Assembly (NCBI RefSeq): GCF_007992495.1
Contig: NZ_BKAJ01000066.1
Location: 42,739 to 106,738 of the forward strand
DNA length: 64,000 nt
Direction: 5' to 3'
Origin: Reyranella soli
Lineage (GTDB): Bacteria; Pseudomonadota; Alphaproteobacteria; Reyranellales; Reyranellaceae
Both the position numbers and the translations under genes were made by a program. The notes under the pieces were generated by a model. It was given only the letters and a program-made list of their open reading frames with translations, was not told the DNA's origin and searched no databases. Every line of letters begins with the position of its first letter. Within the stretch, counting starts at the first letter, position 1. Positions 51,852 to 60,830 of this stretch are shown piece by piece.

Positions 51852-53246
51852 ATGAATCGACTGCAACTGGCGATATTGATCGCGGTCGTGATTGTCATGG
51901 GCGCCGTGCGTTTCGTCGGCGTCGAGATTTCGCCGCCTGGCTTCTATGTCGATGAGGCAGCGGCTGCCGCCAACGCTCTTTGTCTCAAGCAGACGGGTAT
52001 GGGGGAACTCGGCAATCCGTGGCCTCTTTTCTTTCCTGCCTATGACCGACATATGGGCGCATTCTTCACCGCGCCTTACATCTATCCGCTTACCGGCTGG
52101 ACCGCTCTGTTCGGCGAATCGATGGGGAGCGTCCGGCTTTTCTCTGCCTTCCTGTCGTCGCTATCGCTGATCGGCATCTTCTTCGTCGGTTCATTGGTCG
52201 GCGATCGCAAGACAGGCTGGCTATGTCTCCTCGCCGGTGCCGTCTCGCCGTGGATCTTTCAATTCTCCCGTATCGCCTGGGACCCGGCGATCGTGCCTTG
52301 TCTCATCGTCTGGGGACTCTACTTCACTTTACGGTCCCGCCACTGGAGGGACGGCGCGATAGCCGGATTGCTGTTTGCGGCGGCCGCTTATGCATATCCT
52401 CCCGTCCGTGCCCAGCTTGCGTTCTTCTTACCGATACTGGCGTGGTTCCGGTACACCCGGTTCGGCTTTGACAAGCCGTTTGCGTCGGCTTTCGTCCTGA
52501 CGATCTCGCTGGTCAGTTTGCCGCTGGTCTATGCGACCCTGACGGGGGAGATCCAGGGCCGCTGGCGGCTCTTGAGCGTCTTTTCGCACGACCATCTACA
52601 GGGCCGCTACGGCTCGACCAGTGCATTCTACGGCTGGCTGACGTTCGCCAAGAACGTTGTGAAGCATTTCTCTCCCGATTTCCTTTTCTATCGTGGTGAT
52701 TTCAGTGCCCGGAGCTCGACCAAGTATGTCGGGCTATTGAGCGGCATCGACATGCTGGCGCTGCTGGCGTTGTTTGCCGGTGCGGTGCGCTTGAACAGTA
52801 AGTTCGTCGGCTTCTTGTTGCTTTGCGCCGGGGGCTACCTTTCCGCCGTCGTCGCGGCTTCGTTTACCTGGGACTGGATTCCACAGGCGCTGCGCTCATT
52901 CGGCGGTGCACCGTTTCTGGCACTTTTCACCGGGACTGTGCTGCGCGAGGCGGTCGACCGATTCAGGCCTGCTGGGTGGCTCATCCTGGCCGTGTCGTTC
53001 GTCTTCTCGGGCTATTTTCTTTGGGCATATTTTACGAAGTACCCGCAAATCGACCCCAGCTGGTTCGACAACGCGGTTGTTGAGAGCGCCAAAACCAACC
53101 TGCCGGCCGGCCGATGGGAACGTTTCCTGGCCGAAAACCATTCCTACCTGCCGAGCGGTCTTCACTACTATCTGATGGCCTACGGCAACCAGACCTGTAC
53201 GGAGAGCGCTGCAAAATTGCAGGACGCCTACCGTATTAGCCGATAA
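51852..53246 (+). CDS. GT39/ArnT-like membrane glycosyltransferase
   Basis: 464 residues, about eleven membrane helices. The first periplasmic loop has ISPPGFYVDEAAAAANALC, where the Asp-Glu pair matches the catalytic DE of GT-C enzymes (PMT/ArnT). Further loops include SRIAWDPAIVPCL and AYAYPPVRAQLAF, typical of this family. It likely transfers a sugar from a polyprenyl carrier onto the glycan or lipid A in the periplasm. Confidence 0.78.
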   Translation: MNRLQLAILIAVVIVMGAVRFVGVEISPPGFYVDEAAAAANALCLKQTGMGELGNPWPLFFPAYDRHMGAFFTAPYIYPLTGWTALFGESMGSVRLFSAFLSSLSLIGIFFVGSLVGDRKTGWLCLLAGAVSPWIFQFSRIAWDPAIVPCLIVWGLYFTLRSRHWRDGAIAGLLFAAAAYAYPPVRAQLAFFLPILAWFRYTRFGFDKPFASAFVLTISLVSLPLVYATLTGEIQGRWRLLSVFSHDHLQGRYGSTSAFYGWLTFAKNVVKHFSPDFLFYRGDFSARSSTKYVGLLSGIDMLALLALFAGAVRLNSKFVGFLLLCAGGYLSAVVAASFTWDWIPQALRSFGGAPFLALFTGTVLREAVDRFRPAGWLILAVSFVFSGYFLWAYFTKYPQIDPSWFDNAVVESAKTNLPAGRWERFLAENHSYLPSGLHYYLMAYGNQTCTESAAKLQDAYRISR

Positions 53247-53312
53247 GGCCGGAGCGTACGGCTCGCGACCGGCCCGGTCGACCCGCCGGACGGCCCTACC
53301 GGTAGGGGTACG

Positions 53313-53402
53313 ATGTCAAAGGGCCGCAAGGCGCCCGACCTGTCAAAATCGCCCAACAAGAAAATTGTCATCGGACACAAAGTCGAGTACAGCCACGCCG
53401 CA
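53313..53402 (+). pseudogene. Possible relic of a Wzt-type ATPase N-terminus, in a 415-base gap
   Basis: A frame starting MSKGRKAPDLSKSPNKKIVIGHKVEYSHAAL resembles the beginning of the ATPase at 45585 (GLGKKFLIGHNVEYSAML): KK, IGH and VEYS are shared in order. The similarity stops within about 30 residues, and no Walker motif follows; the frame runs on as arginine-rich shadow sequence to 53729. The rest of the gap 53247-53661 contains nothing recognised. Short match, so tentative. Confidence 0.35.
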
Positions 53403-53661
53403 TTGTCCGGGCATTTCCGCTTCTCTGGCAAAGGAAAAGAAGACGGGATTGGGCCACGAGGAGCACTCGATGACAGTTTCCCCCGAGGCGAACGGCGCCC
53501 GAGATGCCGAACATCCAGCCTCGTCGTTGCACTCGTAGTCGCAACCGCGCCGCGATGCCGCCAATCTACAGGTACCAAGAGCCGCGCCTGTCGCGACGCG
53601 TGCGAGGCAGTGGTCGAGCCGGTCCGGGGCTTAGTGACGAAGCCCCCGGACGAAGCACGTT

Positions 53662-55131
53662 TTGCGCGACCAGACCATGACAACCGCGGTAGCGATGAGA
53701 ACCGCCGCGACGGTCAGGCTCGACTTTGAGCTGCTCCAGCGGGGCTGCCTCTACCTTGCGATCTTCAATGTCGTCTTCGCGCCGTTCGCACCAGATCCAT
53801 TGGCTTACGGAGGAGGAGCGTTCGTTCCGTTCCTCTTGATGAGGATCATTGGTCGACCGGCCATGCCCAAAGCAATTGTATTTTTTCTGCTTTGGCAGTG
53901 GGCGCAGATCTTCGCGCGCGCGATCCAATCGGTGCTGGACGGCGAATCAATGGGGGCCAGCATCGATGGTGCCGATGTGCTGTATGCCTATTGGTATTCG
54001 CTCGCGTCGCTGATCGCGTTGGCGCTTGCCTTCCGGCTTGTGCTCGGAAACCTCCGGTCGCCGACATCCGCCGAATATCAAGCCCACGAGCGGTGGCGGC
54101 CGCCGGACCTGGTGACTGTGTACTTCGCTGCGATCGCGGCATCGGTGGTGTTCACCATCCTGGGGCGCTCGGTGGGGGGATTGGACCAGCCCTTCCAGGC
54201 CGCCGCGCAAGTGAAGGTCGTCGCACTGTTCCTGCTGTGCACTTACGTCTTCACAACCGGCCGCGGGCGCGGGGCCCTGATCGCTGTAATCGCGGTCGAA
54301 ATTCTGGTCGGCTTTACAGGCTTTCTTGCGGATTTTCGCGCGGTGTTCATCTACGTCGCCGTTGCCGCCCTGGCGGCGCGTGTCAAATGGACGGGTGCGA
54401 CGACGGTAGCGGCACTTGCCTGGCTGGTAGTCTTGCTTACTCTCGCGCTCTTCTGGACCTCCGTTAAGTTCGAATACCGGGAGTATGTGACCGGTTCTGA
54501 AGACTCTCAAGCGATCAAGGTGCCGCTCGATCAGCGGATGGCCTATCTCGGCGACAGAATGCTGAATATCGGCGACACGAAGTGGGGCGAGACATCCTAT
54601 GTGCTCCTGACCCGTTTTGCCTATGTCGACATATTTGGTCAGGTCATCGGCGTAGACAGAGGCACGCACGAGCCGATCATGGCGAGACAGTGGAAGGATG
54701 CTCTTGCGCATGTATTCCAGCCACGGTTTCTCTTCCCCAATAAACCTGTGCTCTCCGATAGCGATGTGTTCGTAAGGCTGGCGCGCTCCGATCCGATGGA
54801 GCAGATCCGCGCCGGCACGTCGATCAGCGTTGGCTACATGGCAGAGAATTACGTCGACCTTGGCTTTCCCGGCATGCTGGGAGGCATGTTTGGAATCGGC
54901 CTGTTGTTGGCGCTGGTAGTCCGATACTTCATGACGAGGCCGCTTCCCTGGATGCTCAAGGAAGCCATCGTCATGGGGCTTGCTTTCAATACCGCCGGCA
55001 CGGGAATGGAAGTGTCGCTGCCGAAAATCCTGGGCGCGACGGTGATGTTTTTCCTGGTCTGGTCCCTGATGGCCAAATTTGCACTGCCAATCGCCATGCG
55101 TTGGCTCGACCGGCGCGCCGGCGTGTCCTAG
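53662..55131 (+). CDS. Polymerase-like polytopic membrane protein of the polysaccharide locus
   Basis: 489 residues (ATG 53677 is an alternative start). About ten to twelve hydrophobic helices with a long polar loop in the second half (SVKFEYREYVTGSEDSQAIKVPLDQRMAYLGDRML...PRFLFPNKPVLSDSD). This layout and the short motif FPNKP resemble O-antigen polymerase/EpsG-like proteins of exopolysaccharide clusters, although sequence conservation in Wzy proteins is too low for certainty. Encoded between a GT39-like enzyme and two GT4 genes. Confidence 0.65.
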   Translation: MRDQTMTTAVAMRTAATVRLDFELLQRGCLYLAIFNVVFAPFAPDPLAYGGGAFVPFLLMRIIGRPAMPKAIVFFLLWQWAQIFARAIQSVLDGESMGASIDGADVLYAYWYSLASLIALALAFRLVLGNLRSPTSAEYQAHERWRPPDLVTVYFAAIAASVVFTILGRSVGGLDQPFQAAAQVKVVALFLLCTYVFTTGRGRGALIAVIAVEILVGFTGFLADFRAVFIYVAVAALAARVKWTGATTVAALAWLVVLLTLALFWTSVKFEYREYVTGSEDSQAIKVPLDQRMAYLGDRMLNIGDTKWGETSYVLLTRFAYVDIFGQVIGVDRGTHEPIMARQWKDALAHVFQPRFLFPNKPVLSDSDVFVRLARSDPMEQIRAGTSISVGYMAENYVDLGFPGMLGGMFGIGLLLALVVRYFMTRPLPWMLKEAIVMGLAFNTAGTGMEVSLPKILGATVMFFLVWSLMAKFALPIAMRWLDRRAGVS

Positions 55132-55172
55132 ACTCGTTTGGTGCCAAAGCATCGAGTCGCGGTGGACGGGCC

Positions 55173-56354
55173 TTGCGCTTTCTTCACGTCGTTCCGACCT
55201 ACCTCCCCGCAGTCCGATACGGTGGCCCAATTCGTTCAGTTCATGCGCTGTGCCGCGCCCTGGCTGCCGACGGCCACGACGTTCACGTCTTCACGACCAG
55301 CGTCGACGGCCCGGCCGACAGCGACGTGCCGTTGCAGCGGCCGGTCGACCTCGACGGTGTCAAGGTCACGTACTTTCCGAGCGAGCGGCTGCGCCGCCTC
55401 TACTGGTCGCCGCCGATGCGCCGCGCGCTGGCGGCTGCCGTCGGCAGCTTCGATCTCGTGCATCTGCACGCTGTCTTTCTCTGGCCGATCTTGGCGGCCG
55501 CACGCGCCGCGCGCGCGCGCGGCGTGCCCTATGTGATTTCGCCGCGCGGCATGCTCGTGCCCGAGTTGATCCGCCGCAAGAACCGCTGGATCAAGTCCGC
55601 GTGGATCGCGCTCGTCGAGCGCGGCAATCTCGAGGGTGCGGCAGCCATCCATACGACGTCGTCGATCGAGGCGAGCCGCCTCGCGGGCTTCGGCTGGCGA
55701 CTGCCACCGATCGTCACGATCCCCCATGGCGTCGACGATCCGCCGCCACCTGCGACCACGACCCCGTCGGCCGACATCGCGGCGGCGATCGCGAACCGGC
55801 CGCTCGTGCTCGCCTTCGGGCGGATCAGCTGGGAGAAGGGCCTTGATCGCCTGATCGCGGCCCTGCCTCTGGCGCCGGCGGCGCGGCTCGTGATTGCCGG
55901 CGACGACGCCGATGGCCATGCCGCGGTGCTGGCCGGCCAGGCGCGCACCCTGGGTGTTGCCGACCGCGTAACGATCGTGCCGCGTCATGTCGAAGGCGCC
56001 GACAAGGAAGCGTTGTTCGTGGCGGCGCGCGTATTCGCCATGACATCCCTGTCGGAGAATTTCGGTCTCGCGGCGTTCGAGGCGATGCGCCGCGGACTGC
56101 CGGTGCTGGCGACGCCCGATGTCGGCATGTCGGAAATCGTGCGCGAGACCGGCGCGGGCTGCGTGATCGATCCTGCGCCAGCCTCGATAGCGGCCGAGCT
56201 CGCCGCCATGCTGTCCGACGCCGCCGGCAGCCGCGCCATGGGCGAGGCTGGCCGCGCTCAGGTCGTGGCACACTACGGCTGGCCGAGCGTTGCCCGTCGT
56301 ATGGTCGGGCTCTACACGTCGATACTGGAAGGGAAGAGCGGCGGCTGCCGATGA
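55173..56354 (+). CDS. Glycosyltransferase family 4 protein
   Basis: About 393 residues from TTG 55173 (LRFLHVVPTYLPAVRYGGPIRSVHALCRAL), or 417 from ATG 55101, which would overlap the previous gene by 31 bases. Donor domain: LAFGRISWEKGLDRLIAALPLAP, VTIVPRHVEGADKEALFVAARVFAMTS, and EX7E motif SENFGLAAFEAMRRGLPVLATP. The YGGP loop and ISPRGML segment are typical for GT4 enzymes of exopolysaccharide synthesis. Overlaps the next gene by four bases. Confidence 0.86.
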   Translation: MRFLHVVPTYLPAVRYGGPIRSVHALCRALAADGHDVHVFTTSVDGPADSDVPLQRPVDLDGVKVTYFPSERLRRLYWSPPMRRALAAAVGSFDLVHLHAVFLWPILAAARAARARGVPYVISPRGMLVPELIRRKNRWIKSAWIALVERGNLEGAAAIHTTSSIEASRLAGFGWRLPPIVTIPHGVDDPPPPATTTPSADIAAAIANRPLVLAFGRISWEKGLDRLIAALPLAPAARLVIAGDDADGHAAVLAGQARTLGVADRVTIVPRHVEGADKEALFVAARVFAMTSLSENFGLAAFEAMRRGLPVLATPDVGMSEIVRETGAGCVIDPAPASIAAELAAMLSDAAGSRAMGEAGRAQVVAHYGWPSVARRMVGLYTSILEGKSGGCR

Positions 56355-57511
56355 TGGATCTGCTGGCCCACAGCCCGTTCGATGTGGCGCGGGAGCGTCG
56401 CGTCGTCATCATCGCCGACTGGCTGCCGCCGGACTTCGGCGCCGTCGGTCAGTACATGCTGCTGCGCGCGCAGGCGCTGGCCGAGCGTGGTCACGACGTG
56501 ACGCTGATCGGGTTGGCGTCGGGCGCATCCTCGATGCGCCGCGAGGCGAGGGGGGGCGGCGCGCTGACCGAGGTCAGGCTGCAAGCCCGGCCCGTGCCGC
56601 GTGGCTCGTTGCTTGGCCGCCTGGCGTGGACGGTGTGGACCGATCTGCGGCTGGTCGCGGCGGGTTTCCGCTACCTGCGTGCAGCGGATGGCATCCTGTT
56701 CACCGGCTCGCCGCCCTTCATGATCCATCTGCTGGCGCCGCTGCGCTTCCTGTGGCGCGGTCGTCTCGTCTACCGCATCACCGATTTTCATCCCGAGTGC
56801 CTGATCGCGGCGCAGGCGCGCCCATCGCTCGCCCTCTCGCTCCTGCTTGCCCTCACCAACTTCTGGCGCCGCCGCGTCGACGGCTTCGAGGTCTTGGGCC
56901 TCGACCAGAAGCGGCGTCTCGCCGCGACCGGCGTTGCCGACCAGCGCATCGCCTTGGTCCGCGATGGCTCGCCGGTCGATTTCTCGGCCGACGATGCGAT
57001 CGAGCCGCTACCGGCCGCGTTGGCGGACGCCTGCGTGCTCCTGTACGCCGGCAACTACGGCGTGGCGCATGAACTCGACACGGTGGCCGAGGGCTACGCG
57101 CAACATCATCGTACCGGCAGCGGGCGCGTCCGGCTGTGGCTGAGCGCGACCGGCATGGCCGCGGAGGAACTTGCCGGGCGCTTGTCCGCTCAGGGGGTGC
57201 CGTTCCATCGCTCTCCGCCGGTGCCGCTCGAACGTCTAGCGGGCCTTTTGCGCTCCCCCCACGCCCACCTCGTGACCTTGAAAGATGCCTTCGTGGGGTT
57301 TGTCCTGCCGTCGAAGATCTATGCCTGCGTGGATAGTGGCCGGCCCATCCTGTTCGTTGGCAGCGCTGACTCCGACGTTGATCTGCTCGCACGGCCGGCA
57401 AAAGCCGGTTACTGGCGTGTGGCGTGCGGAGATGTCGCGGCCTTCGCCGATTGCCTTGAAGCTCTCGCTGACCAGGAAAATATCGTCCAGTCAGTGCATT
57501 CAGCATTCTAA
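56351..57511 (+). CDS. Glycosyltransferase (GT4-like)
   Basis: 386 residues. VVIIADWLPPDFGAVGQYMLLRAQALAERGHDVTLIGL is the acceptor-domain start; IADWxPPxxGxxGQY and later LVYRITDFHPECLI are typical of a GT4-like branch. The C-terminal half includes VLLYAGNYGVAHELDTVAEGY and HAHLVTLKDAFVGFVLPSKIYACVDSGRPILFVG, with a PSKxY motif in place of EX7E. Last gene of the long rightward series, followed by an AT-rich gap. Confidence 0.82.
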   Translation: MMDLLAHSPFDVARERRVVIIADWLPPDFGAVGQYMLLRAQALAERGHDVTLIGLASGASSMRREARGGGALTEVRLQARPVPRGSLLGRLAWTVWTDLRLVAAGFRYLRAADGILFTGSPPFMIHLLAPLRFLWRGRLVYRITDFHPECLIAAQARPSLALSLLLALTNFWRRRVDGFEVLGLDQKRRLAATGVADQRIALVRDGSPVDFSADDAIEPLPAALADACVLLYAGNYGVAHELDTVAEGYAQHHRTGSGRVRLWLSATGMAAEELAGRLSAQGVPFHRSPPVPLERLAGLLRSPHAHLVTLKDAFVGFVLPSKIYACVDSGRPILFVGSADSDVDLLARPAKAGYWRVACGDVAAFADCLEALADQENIVQSVHSAF

Positions 57512-57892
57512 CTGATGAATGACTTTGGCTTTGTCATTTAGATCATTGAAGAAAAATAATTTTAGTACTCAGATACAATTCTTTTATTTACTGCGTTGAC
57601 GCTGCAGTTAACTTTGGTATGACTACAGGCGACGCTCGCGGGCGGGCTTCCAGGCCCAAAGCAGCGTATAATGTGCCCGCGTTCAGGTTGGGCTTCTGAG
57701 ACGTCACAAATGAAAATCAGGCGACCCCCTCTCGAGACCGCGAATAGCCAAGGTGTTGGCGTGCGGCGCGCGTTTCGGTATTTAGCTTCTCAGCTTGGTG
57801 GGACCGCTTTTCCGAGCGATCGAACGGGCCAGGCCGTGTCCACGATCAATTTGGAGCTGCAGCTTGGGGGCCGAGCGGTGGGGCTGGGGTAT
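57512..57892 (+). promoter_or_regulatory. AT-rich intergenic region with candidate promoter, 381 bases
   Basis: Bases 57512-57620 are strikingly AT-rich compared with the rest of the window. They contain a small hairpin (AATGAC 57518-57523 / GTCATT 57533-57538) that may end the glycosyltransferase transcript. A promoter-like pair follows: TTGACG near 57595 and TATGAC 16 bases on; a perfect TATAAT occurs at about 57667. These would serve the export module (57893 onward). A leftover frame from 57671 to 57892 in phase with the next gene lacks a clear ribosome site and is not called as coding. Confidence 0.4.
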
Positions 57893-58612
57893 ATGACTAA
57901 AATTGCATTCCAGGCGCAGTGTATTGCCCTGGCATCGTTGCTGTGGGTGGCGCCGGCGCACGCGCAGGGGCCTGCCGATCAGGGAAACCAGCAGCGGCAG
58001 CTTGGTCCGTTGCAGGGAGCTGGGCCATTGCAAGGTGCCGGTCCGCTGCAAGGTGTTGGCCCTGGTGCCGCGGCAGGTCCGGGCGACGATCAAGGACAAG
58101 ATGGCAATCCACTGCAGGGTGCCGGTCCGCTCCAGAGCGGCGGTCCGCTGCAGGGTGCCGGTCCCTTGCAGGGTGCCGGTCCCTTGCAGAGTGCCGGTCC
58201 CTTGCAGAGTGCCGGCCCGCTACAAAACGCCGGGCCGTTGCAGAACGCCGCGCCGTTGGCCGCGATCATGCCGACCGCGATGTCGGTACCGAACATGGCG
58301 CCGCCGACGGGGGGAGCGCCCGAGGTGCCGGCGGGCCTGGTGTTGACGCCGGTGCAACTCGCTACGCTGAAGAGTGGCGACCCGACTTCCGTGAACCAGC
58401 TTCTGTCGCAGCTGATAGGGGGCGGCAACCTGAGCGCCACAGCGCTCTCGATTCTGGTCGACACGCTGCTGGCTCCGACGACTCAATCGCCGGTGACGCC
58501 TGCCTCGAACCCAACGACGACGGTGGCACCGACAGGCGGCGGCGGCGGCGGCGGCGGTTGCGGCTCGTCCTGCTATCCCGGTCCGCCGATCAACTATGTC
58601 AGCCGGTCTTAA
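57893..58612 (+). CDS. Secreted GPLQ-repeat protein of unknown function
   Basis: 239 residues from ATG 57893. Signal peptide MTKIAFQAQCIALASLLWVAPAHA, cleavage likely after AHA. Residues about 38-119 hold 11 copies of a six-residue unit (G/N)PLQ(G/S/N)(A/V/G), three before and eight after a Gly/Ala/Asp-rich spacer (GPGAAAGPGDDQGQDG). Then a helical segment (LVLTPVQLATLKSGDPTSVNQLLSQLI) and a poly-Gly run ending GCGSSC. It is not a pentapeptide-repeat protein. It opens the export module (barrel, Wza-like, Wzc-like), so a matrix, secretion or export-linked role is possible. No known family recognised. Confidence 0.72.
   Translation: MTKIAFQAQCIALASLLWVAPAHAQGPADQGNQQRQLGPLQGAGPLQGAGPLQGVGPGAAAGPGDDQGQDGNPLQGAGPLQSGGPLQGAGPLQGAGPLQSAGPLQSAGPLQNAGPLQNAAPLAAIMPTAMSVPNMAPPTGGAPEVPAGLVLTPVQLATLKSGDPTSVNQLLSQLIGGGNLSATALSILVDTLLAPTTQSPVTPASNPTTTVAPTGGGGGGGGCGSSCYPGPPINYVSRS
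58004..58249 (+). repeat. 18-base coding tandem repeat (GPLQGA units)
   Basis: About 11 imperfect 18-base units of the form ggtccgctgcagggtgcc, interrupted once by a 48-base spacer. Units are in phase with the reading frame and differ mainly at the 5th codon (Gly, Ser, Asn) and at synonymous sites, suggesting both slippage and selection for the protein pattern. Confidence 0.85.
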
Positions 58613-58682
58613 CGCCCGCGAATTGCGATCCAGCTTCTTCCAGCCGACGCTTGGTCCGTTGCCGGGATGGTCTGCCAGTTCC

Positions 58683-60038
58683 ATGACGATTCGTGCGTCC
58701 CGCGTACAACTGATCTGGTCCCCCGTCGTGGGCTGGGTGCTGATGTCTTGCGCGGTCTCGGTGGCCCACGCCCAGGTCGACACGCCGTCGCCGGCGCGGC
58801 AAACGCTCGATCAGCAGACGCCGCAGCTCGACTTGCCTGACGCGTCAACGTCGACGCCAGTGGCTGGCCCGAGAAACGACAGCGGCAACGAGCTTGGCAT
58901 CAGCGTCGGCGCGTTCACGCTATATCCGGAGCTCACGCTGCTCACCGGCTACGACGACAACGTGTTTGCGACACCGGCGCCGGCTACCGGCTCGCCGTTC
59001 GTGGTGGTGCGCCCGCAGCTCGAGCTGCGCTCGGACTGGATCCGCCATCAGCTGCACCTGGTGGCGGCCGGCGGCTTCGGCTTCTATCCCGCCGCGTCGA
59101 CCCAGAATTACCAGAACTATCTGCTGCAGGCCGACGGCAAGCTCGACATTCGTTACGACATGTCTGCGACGGGCCTCGTTGCCTTTCGCCGCAGCACTGA
59201 GGCCCTCGGCACGCCGAACGTGTCGTTTGCCCAGGCGCCGACCGTCGCAGATTCGCTGCCGGTCGAGTTTGGATTCAATCACCGTTTCAATCGGCTGTTC
59301 TATCAGCTGGGGGTCTCGGCCACGAAGTACTGGTACTACGACTACAGCACCATCACCTCGCTCGGTTTGCCATCCGCCAGCCGTAACCGCACTGAGTACG
59401 AGGAGAAGTTCCGCGTCGGTTACGAGGTCTCGGACAACCTGACCTTCTGGCTCGCACCCGGTGTCAATCAGCGCGTCTACGACGACACGGTAAACATTGC
59501 GGGCCAGCAGCGAGATTCGAGCGGCTGGAACGTCAATGCAGGCACCACGTGGATCCTGGGTCCCAAGAGCACGCTGGAGGCTTCGATCGGCACAGCCAGC
59601 CAGACCTACACCACGGCGGGAACAACGACATCGGCGTTCACATTCAGCCTTGCCGGCACCTGGAACGGCTACGAGCCGCTGACGCTGCGGCCGGCGATAA
59701 ACCGGACGATCAACGAATCGGCTTTGACCAATTACGAGAACTACGTCTCGACCGTGGTCGGCATCGATTTCATCTACGACATCCACTATCCGTGGAAGGC
59801 GGTTGGCGGCGTGTCCTACAATCAGGCGGACTATACGCCGGTTCCAGGGCTTGCCGGCGTCAATCCGCGAACGGACACTTTCATCAAGGCGTCGATCGGC
59901 CTGCTGTACGAGGTGCGACCGCAGTATTCGATCGGGCCGGTCTACGAGTACAGCCAGGGCTCGTCCACCGACGTGCCGGCCGGCGGGCCGCAATTCACCC
60001 GCAACTTGTTCTCCATTCGGTTGGTCGCCAAGCGGTGA
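58683..60038 (+). CDS. Outer-membrane beta-barrel protein (BBP2 type)
   Basis: About 451 residues from ATG 58683. Signal peptide ends near VSVAHAQ. The mature protein shows many amphipathic strands with aromatic girdles and the family entry FTLYPELTLLTGYDDNVF, then VVVRPQLELRSDWIRHQLHLVAAGGFGFY, ending FTRNLFSIRLVAKR, a strand with the terminal pattern of barrels. BBP2 (putative beta-barrel porin 2) members are common next to Wza/Wzc in alphaproteobacterial exopolysaccharide loci and may form the outer-membrane outlet. The Wza-like gene begins 4 bases later. Confidence 0.8.
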   Translation: MTIRASRVQLIWSPVVGWVLMSCAVSVAHAQVDTPSPARQTLDQQTPQLDLPDASTSTPVAGPRNDSGNELGISVGAFTLYPELTLLTGYDDNVFATPAPATGSPFVVVRPQLELRSDWIRHQLHLVAAGGFGFYPAASTQNYQNYLLQADGKLDIRYDMSATGLVAFRRSTEALGTPNVSFAQAPTVADSLPVEFGFNHRFNRLFYQLGVSATKYWYYDYSTITSLGLPSASRNRTEYEEKFRVGYEVSDNLTFWLAPGVNQRVYDDTVNIAGQQRDSSGWNVNAGTTWILGPKSTLEASIGTASQTYTTAGTTTSAFTFSLAGTWNGYEPLTLRPAINRTINESALTNYENYVSTVVGIDFIYDIHYPWKAVGGVSYNQADYTPVPGLAGVNPRTDTFIKASIGLLYEVRPQYSIGPVYEYSQGSSTDVPAGGPQFTRNLFSIRLVAKR

Positions 60039-60042
60039 TGTC

Positions 60043-60678
60043 GTGAGTATCAGGATTTCTGCCCTGTCCCATCTTTTGGTCGCCTTGTATCGCCGTGTGA
60101 CGATGCCGGCGCTCGGCCTGGTGCTATCGTTGGGCCTGGTCGCCTGCGATCCACAGCCGCCGATGACGGCCAACACCCTGCAGCAGCCGTCGCAGGTCAC
60201 CCAGACCATCCGTATGGCGGAATATCGAGTCGCGCCGGGCGACCGACTCCGGGTCGTCGTGCTGTCCGATCCCGAGCTTTCTGGCGAATACGAGGTCGAT
60301 TCGGCGGGTCTGATCTCGCCGCGCATGGCTGGCCGGGTCCCGGTCGTCGGCATGACGACGGCCGAGATCGAGGAGATGCTGCGTACGCGCTACCGGACCG
60401 ATGGTCTTTTGCGGGTGGCGAGATTGAGTGTTGACTTGGTCGCGCGCCGGCCCTTTTACGTTCTCGGCGAGGTTGGTCGCCCGGGCTCGTTTCCCTTCGT
60501 TTCAGGGATAAATGTGGCCCAGGCAGTGGCCATCGCGGGGGGCTTTTCACGTCGGGCCTCCAAGACGCGTATGACAATTCAGCGGTTCAACCAGACCATA
60601 GGCATGGAAGAAACCGTGACCGAGGATAGCCCGGTGGGGCCGGGCGACATCCTTCGGGTCCCGGAGCGATGGTTTTGA
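60043..60678 (+). CDS. Polysaccharide export lipoprotein (Wza/BexD-like)
   Basis: 211 residues from GTG 60043. Lipobox LVAC (Cys near residue 35), then the Poly_export domain MAEYRVAPGDRLRVVVLSDPELSGEYEVDSAGLISPRMAGRVPVVGMTTAEIEEML and a SLBB-type segment RRPFYVLGEVGRPGSFPFVSGINVAQAVAIAGGF. It ends after one SLBB, as in the short periplasmic export proteins of Gram-negative exopolysaccharide systems. Placed directly after the barrel gene, in line with a joint secretion channel; a terminator follows. Confidence 0.9.
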   Translation: MSIRISALSHLLVALYRRVTMPALGLVLSLGLVACDPQPPMTANTLQQPSQVTQTIRMAEYRVAPGDRLRVVVLSDPELSGEYEVDSAGLISPRMAGRVPVVGMTTAEIEEMLRTRYRTDGLLRVARLSVDLVARRPFYVLGEVGRPGSFPFVSGINVAQAVAIAGGFSRRASKTRMTIQRFNQTIGMEETVTEDSPVGPGDILRVPERWF

Positions 60679-60713
60679 TCGGGCCTTAGCGTAGTGGCGT
60701 AGGCTTTTTGGGG

Positions 60714-60740
60714 TAGGCGGTGTGGGACCGCCTATTTTGT
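60714..60740 (+). terminator. Rho-independent terminator after the Wza-like gene
   Basis: TAGGCGGT (60714-60721) pairs with ACCGCCTA (60727-60734), loop GTGGG, followed by ttttgt. It separates the barrel/Wza unit from the tyrosine kinase gene, which must have its own promoter in 60741-60830 (a TATACT lies at about 60807). Confidence 0.75.
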
Positions 60741-60830
60741 CGGGAAGGTAAACCGGGGTGCCCCGAAAAGGCGCCACGGGGATGTCGTTTGCGGGTGTCG
60801 CGCGTATACTTTGTCGCGGAGTGAATTGGG

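Noticed and set aside
57893..58612. Pentapeptide-repeat protein or CRISPR-like array
   Set aside because: Units are six residues with Pro-Leu-Gln, not the A(D/N)Lxx pentapeptide pattern, and the 18-base DNA units are contiguous and coding, without spacers.
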